The notes: generated by a model from the letters alone, not told the origin. Positions 26,832-35,345 are shown, numbered from the stretch's first letter. The stretch is DNA of 64,000 nucleotides from Neptunomonas antarctica (GCF_001305295.1 NZ_LJSI01000047.1:44303-108302); one strand, 5' to 3'. A program made the numbers and translations.

Positions 26832-28659
26832 GCACAGGGTGGTTTTGGCACCCAATGGTGGGTTTCAAGGCTATGCACATGGGTTGCACCAGACTGTCCA
26901 GATTCTGAGCTTGTCTTTGCCTGCGTTACCGTCAGCACTTCCGTGGATGAGGATAGATGCATGGTTGGAAGGGTGGCTGGATGATCCGTTAGATCAGTAT
27001 CCGGAGGATCAAAAATGGCTGGAATCAGGCCAGCAAAACAGTAACGCAGCACGTTTAGCATGGCGCATTGCTGTAGCTGCAGCAATGCTATTCCGGGTCT
27101 GTGGAATCCCATTTTTTGAACCGGGTCGTGTGCTCGCTGTCTCTTCTGCTTCTACCACTATCAATAGCCCAATCAAAAGTGCTGCGTGGCAGTGTGAACT
27201 AGCGATACCGAGAATCGACGGCATATCGCCCCAGATTATCCTAATGACGTATGAGACCTGTACAGCATGGTTTATCCATGTTGCTACTGCGCCACACAGC
27301 GAAGATTTGCTTAGCCGCTTCTATCAACAGTTGGAAACTAAGACGTTGCCTCACTTGCTGGCGTCTACTCTACTATCGTCATCGGCGATGGTTTTATTAG
27401 GTGCCGCCCATGAAAAAAATATTCCATGGTCTTATGAAGGGCAAGGCATATGTCAGCTTGGCTGGGGTGAAAAGTCATTACGCTTTCTTAATTCCAGTAT
27501 AGCGTCCGATTCAGTAATAGGCACTGAAGCGGCAGGCCATAAGTACATTGCGGCGCAATGGTTACATCAGGCCGGCTTGCCTGCATCTGAGCATTATTTA
27601 AGTAACAGTGAAGAACTCGCTATTGAGGCTTCGCATCAATTAGGGTGGCCTGTTGTTATTAAACCTGCTGATTGTGAGCGTGGAGAAGGCGTCAGTGTTG
27701 ATGTTGATAGTGACGCAAAGGTGCGTGATGCTTTTGAAAATGCACGGCTCTTATCTGTTCAGGTATTAGTTGAACGCCAAGTACCAGGGAATTGTCATCG
27801 TGTGCTGGTGGTTCGCGGTGAGGTTATGTATGTGGTTAAGCGATTACCCATCGCGGTAGAGGGTGATGGGTACCATACAGTTGCAGAGCTGATAGCGACT
27901 AAAATGGATAACTGGAGAAAACAACCTCCATGGCGCAGACCTCCTCCGCTGATAGTAGATGAATTAGCTAAGCAGTGTCTTTACAGCGTTGGACTTACCT
28001 TTGATTCAATTCCTCAAAAAGGAGAATGGGCACCGCTGCGGCGTATTGAAAGTACGGCTGATGGTGGCCGTGATGAAGATATGATCGCCGTATTACACCC
28101 CGATAATAAGGCGTTGGCTATCCGTGCGGCTGCATTGTTTGATATGGACGTTGCCGGTGTGGATATCATCTCTACTGATATTAGCGTGCCTTGGCACATG
28201 AATGGCGCGATCATCAACGAGATTAATGCCGCGCCTGCCATGGGTGCGGGTCCAAGCGCTAAGGCGGCGATGCCTGCTGTGATGGAGTGCTTAATAGACG
28301 GTGATGGTCGCATCAAAATTGAAGCCTTTATCGGTGGCGATTCCGCCTTTAAACGGGCGCTGCAGCGTCAGCAAATACTGGTGACTGAAGGTGTTACCTG
28401 TTATTTGATCAGTCATCGGTTGACTCTGGACGAAGCAGGCAATAATCAACCAATGGCGTGCGAGGGTTTGTTTTTGCGTTGCAGGGCGTTGCTGATGGAT
28501 AAATCAGTTGGCGCTATCATGCTTGTCATACAGAACGATGAGTTGATTCAAACGGGCTTACCTGTCGACGTACTGGACCGGGTTGAAAAATTCGATGATG
28601 ACTTATGTGGGAACGTTAAGCAGATGTTAGATTGGCTCAATGACTATGTGGCCGTGTAG
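26818..28659 (+). CDS. Cyanophycin synthetase-like ATP-grasp ligase with degenerate Mur domain (second of pair)
   Basis: This is a paralogue of the preceding protein along its whole 613 residues, so the pair arose by tandem duplication. The ATP-grasp motifs are closer to the CphA consensus: Lys282 (GWPVVIKP), ERGEG loop (287-291), Glu319, NCHRVLVVRGEV (325-336) with His327, AVEGDGYHT, and Glu468/Asn470 in INEINAAP. The truncated Mur-like C-terminus (about 497-590) again lacks a P-loop (IGGDSAF at that place) but keeps LLMDKSVGAIMLVIQ and GLPVDVLDRVE. The start codon lies inside the upstream gene (14-base overlap), which implies translational coupling and perhaps a hetero-oligomer. Function inferred only as an amino-acid or peptide ligase. 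Confidence 0.82.
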   Translation: MSQSEHRVVLAPNGGFQGYAHGLHQTVQILSLSLPALPSALPWMRIDAWLEGWLDDPLDQYPEDQKWLESGQQNSNAARLAWRIAVAAAMLFRVCGIPFFEPGRVLAVSSASTTINSPIKSAAWQCELAIPRIDGISPQIILMTYETCTAWFIHVATAPHSEDLLSRFYQQLETKTLPHLLASTLLSSSAMVLLGAAHEKNIPWSYEGQGICQLGWGEKSLRFLNSSIASDSVIGTEAAGHKYIAAQWLHQAGLPASEHYLSNSEELAIEASHQLGWPVVIKPADCERGEGVSVDVDSDAKVRDAFENARLLSVQVLVERQVPGNCHRVLVVRGEVMYVVKRLPIAVEGDGYHTVAELIATKMDNWRKQPPWRRPPPLIVDELAKQCLYSVGLTFDSIPQKGEWAPLRRIESTADGGRDEDMIAVLHPDNKALAIRAAALFDMDVAGVDIISTDISVPWHMNGAIINEINAAPAMGAGPSAKAAMPAVMECLIDGDGRIKIEAFIGGDSAFKRALQRQQILVTEGVTCYLISHRLTLDEAGNNQPMACEGLFLRCRALLMDKSVGAIMLVIQNDELIQTGLPVDVLDRVEKFDDDLCGNVKQMLDWLNDYVAV

Positions 28660-28694
28660 GTTGCCGATTATATTGAATCGCTATGTGAACAGCC

Positions 28695-29585
28695 ATGCTG
28701 AAACCTCGTAAGGAATTTATCTACTTGAATATAAACATTTTTCAGTTACCCCGCCGGGTTTGTTGTGCTGCGTTCCTGGCAGTGCTTGCGATGCTGCATG
28801 GCTGTGTAAGCATTCCATCGGTTCAGGACAGAACCAAAAATGCACAACAACTTGCCGCTCAGCAGGGGTGGGAAGCGCATATTATAAAAACACCTTCTTT
28901 TAATCTGATGAGTTATCAGCCGCCGATGCATCAGATTGAGCAGCTGACTATTTATATTGAGGGTGACGGGCTGGCATGGATAACGAGTAGGCAAGTATCT
29001 TCCAATCCTACACCTAGTAATCCGCTGGCGTTAAAGCTCGCACTAAGCGACTCGACCAGCACATCGGTTTACCTCGCCAGACCTTGCCAGTTTGTGACTG
29101 ATAAATACCGGCACGGTTGCGAAAATAAATATTGGACAAACGCTCGTTTTTCACCCGAGGTTATCAGTGCAATGAATCAGGCCGTTAGCCAGTTGAAAGA
29201 AAAATTTCAAGCGAGCCGTCTGGTTCTGGTCGGGTACTCAGGCGGCGGTGCAGTAGCCGCATTGTTGGCCTCCATGCGTGATGATGTGGTTAAATTAATT
29301 ACCATTGCAGGTAATCTCGATCATCAGGAATGGACTGATTTTCATCATATCAGCCCCCTAAAGGGATCTCTTAATGCGGCTGATTATCGCCAACAACTAT
29401 CGGCTATCGAGCAAATTCATTTTGTCGGCGAAAAAGATAAAGTGATACCGCCATTTTTAGCTCAGCGCTTTATCGGTGGATTGTCAGTCAGCGCGAAGGC
29501 AAAAGTAGTGGTGGTTCCAGAGCAAACTCATGGCTGCTGTTGGGATAGTCTTTGGCCTGATGTGCTGCTTGGTTTGCAAAAATAG
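28695..29585 (+). CDS. Alpha/beta hydrolase lipoprotein
   Basis: The 296-residue protein has a long N-terminal signal ending in a lipobox (AMLHGC, Cys37), so it is probably a lipoprotein facing the periplasm. The mature domain is an alpha/beta hydrolase: IEGDGLAWITSRQ (oxyanion strand), the nucleophile elbow VLVGYSGGGAVAALLAS with Ser in GYSGG, an acidic residue in FVGEKDKVIPP and His in PEQTHGCCWDSLW. It starts 35 bases after the second CphA-like gene with no terminator between, so it is likely the third gene of that operon. It could hydrolyse or release the product made by the ligases; this is speculation. The following region contains a short 26-base repeat and then dbpA. Confidence 0.82.
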   Translation: MLKPRKEFIYLNINIFQLPRRVCCAAFLAVLAMLHGCVSIPSVQDRTKNAQQLAAQQGWEAHIIKTPSFNLMSYQPPMHQIEQLTIYIEGDGLAWITSRQVSSNPTPSNPLALKLALSDSTSTSVYLARPCQFVTDKYRHGCENKYWTNARFSPEVISAMNQAVSQLKEKFQASRLVLVGYSGGGAVAALLASMRDDVVKLITIAGNLDHQEWTDFHHISPLKGSLNAADYRQQLSAIEQIHFVGEKDKVIPPFLAQRFIGGLSVSAKAKVVVVPEQTHGCCWDSLWPDVLLGLQK

Positions 29586-29609
29586 TTCAGGATTCGACTT
29601 TTGATTTTT

Positions 29610-29664
29610 ATTGGCTATTTATTTTAGCTATTTGTTTTAGATATGTGCTTTAGCTATTTGTTTT
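29610..29664. repeat. Short AT-rich direct repeats upstream of dbpA
   Basis: TTTAGCTATTTGTTTT occurs at 29623-29638 and 29649-29664 (26-base period), with a partial earlier copy near 29612. It lies in the 200-base gap between the hydrolase stop and dbpA, with no clear function. Confidence 0.6.
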
Positions 29665-29786
29665 GTGGATGGAATGATTATCAATAAATCCCGATGTATT
29701 AGTCGGCGTGTGTGCATCTGATCTGCTATTATGGGTGCCATTTTGGTCATCTTTACTAAAAAACCGACCTCGTACAGGATTGCACA

Positions 29787-31169
29787 TTGAGCTTACTTGA
29801 CTTTTCGACCCTTAAATTAAAACCCGCGTTGCTTCAAAATCTGGAATCTATTGGCTATACGGCGATGACGCCGATCCAACAGCAGAGTTTGCCGCATATT
29901 TTGGCAGGCAAGGATGTTATTGCACAGGGGAAAACCGGTTCAGGGAAAACAGCCGCCTTCGTTTTAGGGATGCTGGAGAAGCTTGATGTTAAACGCTTTA
30001 GGATTCAGGCGCTGGTGCTTTGTCCAACACGTGAACTGGCCGATCAGGTGGCTCAGGAAGTGCGTACGTTGGCGCGTACTATTCACAACATCAAAGTACT
30101 GACCTTGTGTGGTGGTACACCGTTAGGCCCACAGATTGGCTCGCTGGAGCATGGCGCACATATTATCGTCGGCACACCGGGGCGTATTGAAGATCATATT
30201 TTAAGAAACACACTGAAATTAGAAAACGTCGAAACGTTAGTGCTTGATGAAGCTGACCGTATGCTGGAAATGGGCTTTCAGGATGTGCTGGACGCTATCA
30301 TTGAAAAAATTCCTGCGCAGCGTCAAACCTTGTTATTCAGTGCGACGTTTCCGCCTAAGATTGAGTCTGTTGCTAAACGTATCATGATCGACCCTGTGAT
30401 GGTGCAGGTTGAGTCGACTCATGACGATGATAGTATTCAGCAGCACTTGTATAAGATCAATGATGAGTCAGAGCGCCTGACCGCTTTGCGGTTACTGCTG
30501 TTGAAAAACCGTCCTGAATCGACAGTTGTCTTTTGTAACACCAAGATTGAAACGCAGGACGTAGCCAACGAGCTGCGCAATTACGGTTTCAGTGCGGTGG
30601 CATTGCATGGCGATCTCGAACAACGGGATCGTGATCAGACATTGATACGCTTCTCCAATAAGAGTGTGTCTATTCTTGTTGCCACCGATGTAGCGTCTCG
30701 CGGGTTAGATATAGACGCGCTGGATGCCGTTATTAATTATCAGATTGCGCGTGATATTGAAGTCTATGTTCACCGTATCGGGCGTACCGGACGTGCCGGC
30801 CGCAAAGGGTTAGCCTGTACCTTGTTCAGTGATAAAGAAACGCACAAGGTTGCCAGATTAGAAGAATACATAGGGCAGCGAATCAGCATCGAGTCTCTGC
30901 CGTCAGACAGCGCTCTGGATAATCCTATATTCACGCCGGTTATGTCTACAATACAAATTGACGGCGGTAAAAAGCAGAAAATCAGAGCGGGTGATATTCT
31001 GGGAGCACTAACCGGTGACAATGGTATTGAAGGCACGCAGGTCGGTAAAATTCAGGTGTTGGATAATAAATCCTATGTCGCTGTGCATCAGGATGTTGCT
31101 AGAATCGCCCTCAAAAAAATCACAGAAGGTAAGTTAAAAGGGCGAACCTATCGCGCCCGCCGCCTGTAG
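29787..31169 (+). CDS. dbpA: ATP-dependent RNA helicase DbpA
   Basis: DEAD-box helicase that remodels 23S rRNA helix 92 during large-subunit assembly. Core motifs: Q-motif MTPIQQQSLP, Walker A AQGKTGSGKT, DEAD in LVLDEADRML, SAT in LLFSATFPP, and motif VI HRIGRTGRAGR. The C-terminal 75 residues (IQIDGGKKQKIRAGDILGAL onward) are the DbpA-specific RNA-binding domain, which separates it from RhlE and other DEAD proteins. The start is TTG at 29787, supported by AGGA 7 bases upstream and because the protein begins at the usual position. A strong terminator follows. Confidence 0.96.
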   Translation: MSLLDFSTLKLKPALLQNLESIGYTAMTPIQQQSLPHILAGKDVIAQGKTGSGKTAAFVLGMLEKLDVKRFRIQALVLCPTRELADQVAQEVRTLARTIHNIKVLTLCGGTPLGPQIGSLEHGAHIIVGTPGRIEDHILRNTLKLENVETLVLDEADRMLEMGFQDVLDAIIEKIPAQRQTLLFSATFPPKIESVAKRIMIDPVMVQVESTHDDDSIQQHLYKINDESERLTALRLLLLKNRPESTVVFCNTKIETQDVANELRNYGFSAVALHGDLEQRDRDQTLIRFSNKSVSILVATDVASRGLDIDALDAVINYQIARDIEVYVHRIGRTGRAGRKGLACTLFSDKETHKVARLEEYIGQRISIESLPSDSALDNPIFTPVMSTIQIDGGKKQKIRAGDILGALTGDNGIEGTQVGKIQVLDNKSYVAVHQDVARIALKKITEGKLKGRTYRARRL

Positions 31170-31238
31170 TCGCTTTTCTTTTCCAAATACAAACAGATAA
31201 CCGGGGCGGTCACTTGTCTCTCTCGGTTTTAGATTCAT

Positions 31239-31274
31239 AAAAAGGCTTTCATCCATAGGATGGAAGCCTTTTTT
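31239..31274 (+). terminator. Rho-independent terminator of dbpA
   Basis: GGCTTTCATCC pairs with GGATGGAAGCC around a 3-base loop (one T-G wobble), preceded by an A-run and followed by TTTTTT. Confidence 0.94.
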
Positions 31275-31378
31275 CTTTGAAGTAGAAACTTTGTAAAACC
31301 CGTTAACTTATTTTGTATCTAGAAACCTCCTGCTTTCGTTTCTATATTAAAGAGTCTTTCTTATCTAAACGAGAAGGA

Positions 31379-31408
31379 ATGACTATGACTAAACACCCAT
31401 GTGTATGA
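31379..31408 (+). other. Possible leader mini-ORF or gene-start remnant
   Basis: A strong Shine-Dalgarno (GAGAAGGA) is followed by ATGACTATG and a nine-codon frame, MTMTKHPCV, ending in TGA. It lies about 150 bases before the LysR gene that opens the catabolic island. It may be a leader peptide or the surviving start of a deleted gene. Evidence is limited to the ribosome-binding site and start. Confidence 0.3.
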
Positions 31409-31425
31409 TTAGTATTGAGTTTACG

Positions 31426-31445
31426 TAATCGAAAGAATACGATTA
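31426..31445. promoter_or_regulatory. Inverted repeat upstream of the island LysR gene
   Basis: TAATCG (31426-31431) and CGATTA (31440-31445) are separated by 8 bases in the AT-rich region ahead of the LysR gene. Spacing and position suit an autoregulatory LysR site. The rest of the 31275-31555 spacer shows nothing beyond this and the mini-ORF. Confidence 0.4.
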
Positions 31446-31555
31446 ATTTGTATAATAATTTTTGTTTTTACTGGGATTTTATCTAGTAGTTCTCTTTTCG
31501 ACGACTAGTTTAAATAGGTTATTTTTCTAATTTATTGGTTCATATTGGGGATCCT

Positions 31556-32467
31556 ATGAAACGCTATCCATCCATCATGGCGCTGCGTGCTTTTGACGCT
31601 GTTTGGCGTCTTGGTAGTGTCTCGTCAGCGGCTGAAGAGCTCAACCTTACCCGAAGTGCTGTGAGTCACCAGCTTAAGATGTTAGAGGAGGCCGTTGGGT
31701 TTCAGTTAACTCAACGCGAGGGGAGAGGTATTGAGTTAACCCAACATGGGCAGCTCTATGCATCAGAAGCTAAGCGGGCATTGAATATTCTTCAGGAAGC
31801 CGCGCGTGTTAATAGTGGGCATAAGGTTACGGGTAGGCTGAACATTAGTTGTGCCCCAGGTCTGGCTAACTACTGGCTTTGTCACCACTTATCAAAATTT
31901 ATGCGTAAATTTCCTAAGCTCACGTTGTATATATCTTCTCCTGAAGAACCTGCTGATACCAGCAATGACAATATTGATTTGTTTATTGCGTATGGCAACG
32001 GAAACTGGCCGGATCAATATGTGAAACAATTAATTACTATCAGATTGTTTCCAGTATGTAGTCCGTTATTTTTTCATAGTAAAGGAGGGCTTGGTTATCC
32101 CTCAAATTTAGTGAATATGCCCTTGCTCCACTTGGTAAATTATACAGACTGGAGGGTATGGCTTGCGGCCAATGGGGTGAGCAATATTCAATTAGAAGGA
32201 GGAATCGTTTTCTCCGATGCTAATTTCGTACAGTCTGCAGCAATATCCGGGCAGGGTATTGCTATGGGGGACAATATGGTAAGTGGAGACGCTCTTGCTA
32301 AAGGGCTCTTAATTAGACCTTTTGATATTAGTATTGAGTCTCCCCGCGCATACTATTTAGTATCATCGCCTGAGAAGGTTGAGAGACCAGAAGTTCAAGC
32401 ATTTATGGAGTGGCTTGAAAGTTTGGTATCAGATGCGCAAGCACGTCATGACCGTTTAGATCGCTAA
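31556..32467 (+). CDS. LysR family regulator (GcvA-like), gate of the catabolic island
   Basis: The 303-residue LysR protein is of the GcvA subtype: ALRAFDAVWRLGSVSSAAEE, then LNLTRSAVSHQLKMLEEAVG in the HTH, and an effector domain with the GcvA-like LHLVNYTDWRVWLAANGVSN stretch. ATG 31556 is chosen over an upstream TTG because GGGG sits 5-6 bases ahead and the HTH begins right there. The gene is followed, after a 425-base regulatory region with an operator cluster, by the aldolase/ABC-transporter operon on the same strand, which it probably controls in response to the transported compound. Confidence 0.9.
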   Translation: MKRYPSIMALRAFDAVWRLGSVSSAAEELNLTRSAVSHQLKMLEEAVGFQLTQREGRGIELTQHGQLYASEAKRALNILQEAARVNSGHKVTGRLNISCAPGLANYWLCHHLSKFMRKFPKLTLYISSPEEPADTSNDNIDLFIAYGNGNWPDQYVKQLITIRLFPVCSPLFFHSKGGLGYPSNLVNMPLLHLVNYTDWRVWLAANGVSNIQLEGGIVFSDANFVQSAAISGQGIAMGDNMVSGDALAKGLLIRPFDISIESPRAYYLVSSPEKVERPEVQAFMEWLESLVSDAQARHDRLDR

Positions 32468-32783
32468 TGCTTGATTTACTATCACTTCCCCATCTTGTTT
32501 ATCACCCTTACTTATGCTCTTCTTTAGGGCGTTGAGCTAAAGTAGGGCGCTCTGTAACTTCTACTTAGTACGTTTACCGCTTATTTTTAGAAAGAAATGC
32601 TATTTGAGTAAGCGGGTATAGCATCAAATAGAAAAAGGTCTATTTGGCCCATATATTGCTTCCATAAAAATATAACGAATTCTTTTTGCAAACTAACATT
32701 CTTCGCTTTTGGTTTTATGCCTCTTCTCCATTCTCGCCTTAATTGTCAAAAAAAATCGAACAATCATGCCTATTTTATTCGAT
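32468..32783. other. Non-coding region before the island operon
   Basis: This is AT-rich spacer without a credible gene or clear hairpin. It forms the upstream part of the island operon regulatory region, whose operator cluster begins at 32784. Confidence 0.5.
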
Positions 32784-32807
32784 TGATATCAAATTTTATT
32801 TGATCAA
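32784..32807. promoter_or_regulatory. Overlapping operator palindromes upstream of the aldolase operon
   Basis: Three palindromes overlap in 24 bases: TTGATATCAA (32784-32793), ATCAAAT-TTT-ATTTGAT (32788-32804) and TTGATCAA (32800-32807). All use the half-site TTGAT/ATCAA; the middle one fits the LysR T-N11-A rule. They lie about 85 bases before the first structural gene and are the best candidate binding site for the LysR regulator encoded just upstream. Confidence 0.65.
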
Positions 32808-32892
32808 GAATGAAATCTAGATTTTAAAACAACTTTTTGAGCTTGAGGCCTTCTCGTTGTTAACGAATGATCAGATTTATTAAAGGCATTCT

Positions 32893-33684
32893 ATGAGTAA
32901 TCAAACAGGAAATGATTTTGTTCGAGATGTATATCCGAATCTGCCAGAGGTAGAGCGTGTACGCGTTGACCTAGCGGCGGCTTACCATCTTATTGAGTAT
33001 TTCTCGATGAGTGACAGCATCTATACACATATCTCAGCACGTGTACCGGGTGATAAAGAACACTTCCTGATTAATCCTTACGGAACAAGGTTTGGTGAAA
33101 TTAAAGCTAGCGAGCTAGTCACCATGGACTTGGACGGAACGATTATTGATGACCCTTGTGATATGGGAGCTAACCCAGCAGGTTTCACTATTCATTCGGC
33201 TATCCATGGTGCTCGCCCTGATTTGAAATGTGCCTTACATACGCACACCGTTTCGGGTGTAGCGGTATCCTCAACACAAACAGGAATATTGCCTATCAAT
33301 CAATGGGCATTGCAGTTTTATCATGGCGTTTCTCGCCATACGTATGAAGGAATAGCCCTTAACCTTGAGGAGCGAGAACGCCTCGTAAATGATTTAGGCC
33401 GTACTAATAAAATACTCATCTTAGACAACCATGGGTTAATGACGATGGGAAGTAGTGTCGGCGAAGCATTCACGCTGATGTACAACCTAGAGCGTGTTTG
33501 TAAAGTACAGCTGGCTGTACTGGCGAGTGCTCAACCCATCAATAGTATTGATTCTTCAGTGTGTGAATCGACATATGAGCAATACAAACATTTCGCTGAG
33601 ATCAGTCAGCGCCATGGTTTTCACGCCGAATGGCTCGCTTACCTTAGGCTCTTAGAGAGAGTCTCACCAACGTACAAAGAATAA
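32893..33684 (+). CDS. Class II aldolase/adducin family protein
   Basis: The 263-residue protein has the class II aldolase fold with the zinc ligands His116 and His118 (ALHTHT) and a third histidine at His180 (LDNHGLM). The segment before them reads NPAGFTIHSAIHGARPD, typical of the adducin-like subfamily and unlike FucA/RhaD, which carry an acidic catalytic residue there. The reaction may therefore be a decarboxylation, epimerisation or another retro-aldol-type step; the substrate is unknown. It is the first gene of the operon and lies 58 bases before the binding-protein gene. Confidence 0.88.
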   Translation: MSNQTGNDFVRDVYPNLPEVERVRVDLAAAYHLIEYFSMSDSIYTHISARVPGDKEHFLINPYGTRFGEIKASELVTMDLDGTIIDDPCDMGANPAGFTIHSAIHGARPDLKCALHTHTVSGVAVSSTQTGILPINQWALQFYHGVSRHTYEGIALNLEERERLVNDLGRTNKILILDNHGLMTMGSSVGEAFTLMYNLERVCKVQLAVLASAQPINSIDSSVCESTYEQYKHFAEISQRHGFHAEWLAYLRLLERVSPTYKE

Positions 33685-33742
33685 TTGCTCACTCAGTAGC
33701 AAAAATCAGAAAAGAGTCTTTATTCGAACTAAGGAGAGAAAA

Positions 33743-35293
33743 ATGAAGAAAATAGTTATGGGAGTTGTTATCGCCTGCTTGCCTTTCGCTTCAAGTGTTT
33801 ATTCGAAGCCTAGCGATGGTGGAACTATTAATGTTGTCGTGCAACCAGAGCCGCCAAGCTTGATGATCGGTATGTATTCCAACGGAACAACACAGCAAGT
33901 TGGAGGTAATATTTTTGAAGGGCTGTTGCGATATGACAAAGACCTTAACCCTCATTCATTGCTTGCAACGTCGTGGGAAAACTCCAATGACGGCAAAACC
34001 TGGACATTTCATCTAAAGCCAGATGTGCTTTGGCATGATGGTCAGGCTTTTACTTCTGCTGATGTTGTCTTCTCTGTTGATAAACTTCTTAGGCAGACTA
34101 ACGCTCGCTTGAGAACGTCGTTGGCGTTTGTGGATAGTATTACTGCTACGGATGATTACACCGTAGTGTTTCAGCTGAAAGAGCCATACGGTCCATTCAT
34201 TCGTTTGTTTGAGGTCGGCACCATGCCTATGATGCCCAAACATATCTACGCGGGTACAGATTATAAAACTAACCCCGCAAACCATCATCCAATAGGTACA
34301 GGACCATTTAAGTTCGATGAGTGGCAGAAAGGTTCATTCATTCATTTGACGAAAAACGAAAATTATCACGTTAAAGGTCTACCTCATATTGATGATATCT
34401 ACTGGCACGTTATTCCCGATGCCGCTTCTCGTGCGGTAGCTTATGAGACCGGTAAAATTGATGTATTACCAGGCGGCTCCGTTGAGAATTTTGATGTTGC
34501 GCGTCTAAGTGAGCTCGACAACACCTGTGTAACGACGGATGGTTGGGAATTTTTCGCTCCTCAGGCATGGTTGTGGCTAAATAATCGTCAGGGCCCTACG
34601 GCGGATAAACGTTTCCGTCAGGCCGTTATGTACGCAATGGATCGCGAATTTGCTAAATCAGTGCTGTGGAATGGTTATGGGGAAATTGCTAAGGGGCCCA
34701 TAGGTTCAAAAACAAAATTCTTTGATGACTCCCTGCCTGACTATGAATACAACCCGGAAAAAGCCAAAGCACTTCTAAAAGAGATGGGGTATGACGGCAC
34801 GCCTGTACGTTTGATGCCCATGCCATATGGTGAGACTTGGCAGCGTTGGGCCGAAGTTATCAAACAAAACCTGAAAGAAGTGGGCATCAAAACAACGATT
34901 GTTTCCACTGATGTCGCTGGATGGAACCAGAAAATATCGGACTGGGATTACGATATTTCGTTTACCTATCTTTATCAATATGGAGACCCGGCACTAGGGG
35001 TCGCTCGATCATACATTTCTAGTAATATTGCTAAAGGCTCTCCGTGGAATAATGCGGAAGGTTATAACGATCCGCAGATCGATAAATGGTTTGATGAAGC
35101 GGCTGTTGCATTCCCAGACTCAAAGCGAGCTGAGTTATACAAAAAAATTCAGCACAAGCTTGTTGAAGATGTGCCCGTAGCTTGGTTGATGGAGCTTGAA
35201 TTCCCCACTATATACAACTGTAAAATCGAAAATCTTATCGACTCAGGTATTGGTATAAACGATGCCTTCGGGACTGCTTGGATTAAACAATAG
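33743..35293 (+). CDS. ABC transporter substrate-binding protein, family 5 (peptide/opine/nickel type)
   Basis: The 516-residue periplasmic binding protein has a signal peptide (residues 1-21, VYS-KPSDGG) and family-5 landmarks: the domain start GGTINVVVQPEPPSLM, the IFEGLLRYDKDLNPHSLLA segment, WTFHLKPDVLWHDGQAFTSA (the W-x-F-x-L-R/K-x-x-V-x-F/W-H-D-G signature) and TGPFKFDEWQKGSFIHL. Ligands in this family include oligopeptides, opines, glutathione and sugars. An AGGAGAG ribosome-binding site precedes the ATG. A stem-loop before the permeases probably keeps binding protein in excess. Neighbouring amidohydrolase and dehydrogenase genes suggest an amide- or hydroxyacid-containing ligand. Confidence 0.93.
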   Translation: MKKIVMGVVIACLPFASSVYSKPSDGGTINVVVQPEPPSLMIGMYSNGTTQQVGGNIFEGLLRYDKDLNPHSLLATSWENSNDGKTWTFHLKPDVLWHDGQAFTSADVVFSVDKLLRQTNARLRTSLAFVDSITATDDYTVVFQLKEPYGPFIRLFEVGTMPMMPKHIYAGTDYKTNPANHHPIGTGPFKFDEWQKGSFIHLTKNENYHVKGLPHIDDIYWHVIPDAASRAVAYETGKIDVLPGGSVENFDVARLSELDNTCVTTDGWEFFAPQAWLWLNNRQGPTADKRFRQAVMYAMDREFAKSVLWNGYGEIAKGPIGSKTKFFDDSLPDYEYNPEKAKALLKEMGYDGTPVRLMPMPYGETWQRWAEVIKQNLKEVGIKTTIVSTDVAGWNQKISDWDYDISFTYLYQYGDPALGVARSYISSNIAKGSPWNNAEGYNDPQIDKWFDEAAVAFPDSKRAELYKKIQHKLVEDVPVAWLMELEFPTIYNCKIENLIDSGIGINDAFGTAWIKQ

Positions 35294-35299
35294 TCGCCT

Positions 35300-35331
35300 A
35301 GGGACGGCTCCAGGGCTGTCCCTTTATTTTT
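35300..35331 (+). terminator. Intra-operon attenuating terminator
   Basis: AGGGACGGC pairs with GCTGTCCCT (one G-T wobble) around a 6-base loop and is followed by TTATTTTT. It lies between the binding-protein stop and the first permease, a usual place for partial termination in ABC operons. Confidence 0.8.
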
Positions 35332-35345
35332 AAACGGTGCGGATA

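Noticed and set aside
26063..27224. Minus-strand open frames inside the CphA-like genes
   Set aside because: They mirror the codon pattern of the real genes and have no start signals or motifs.
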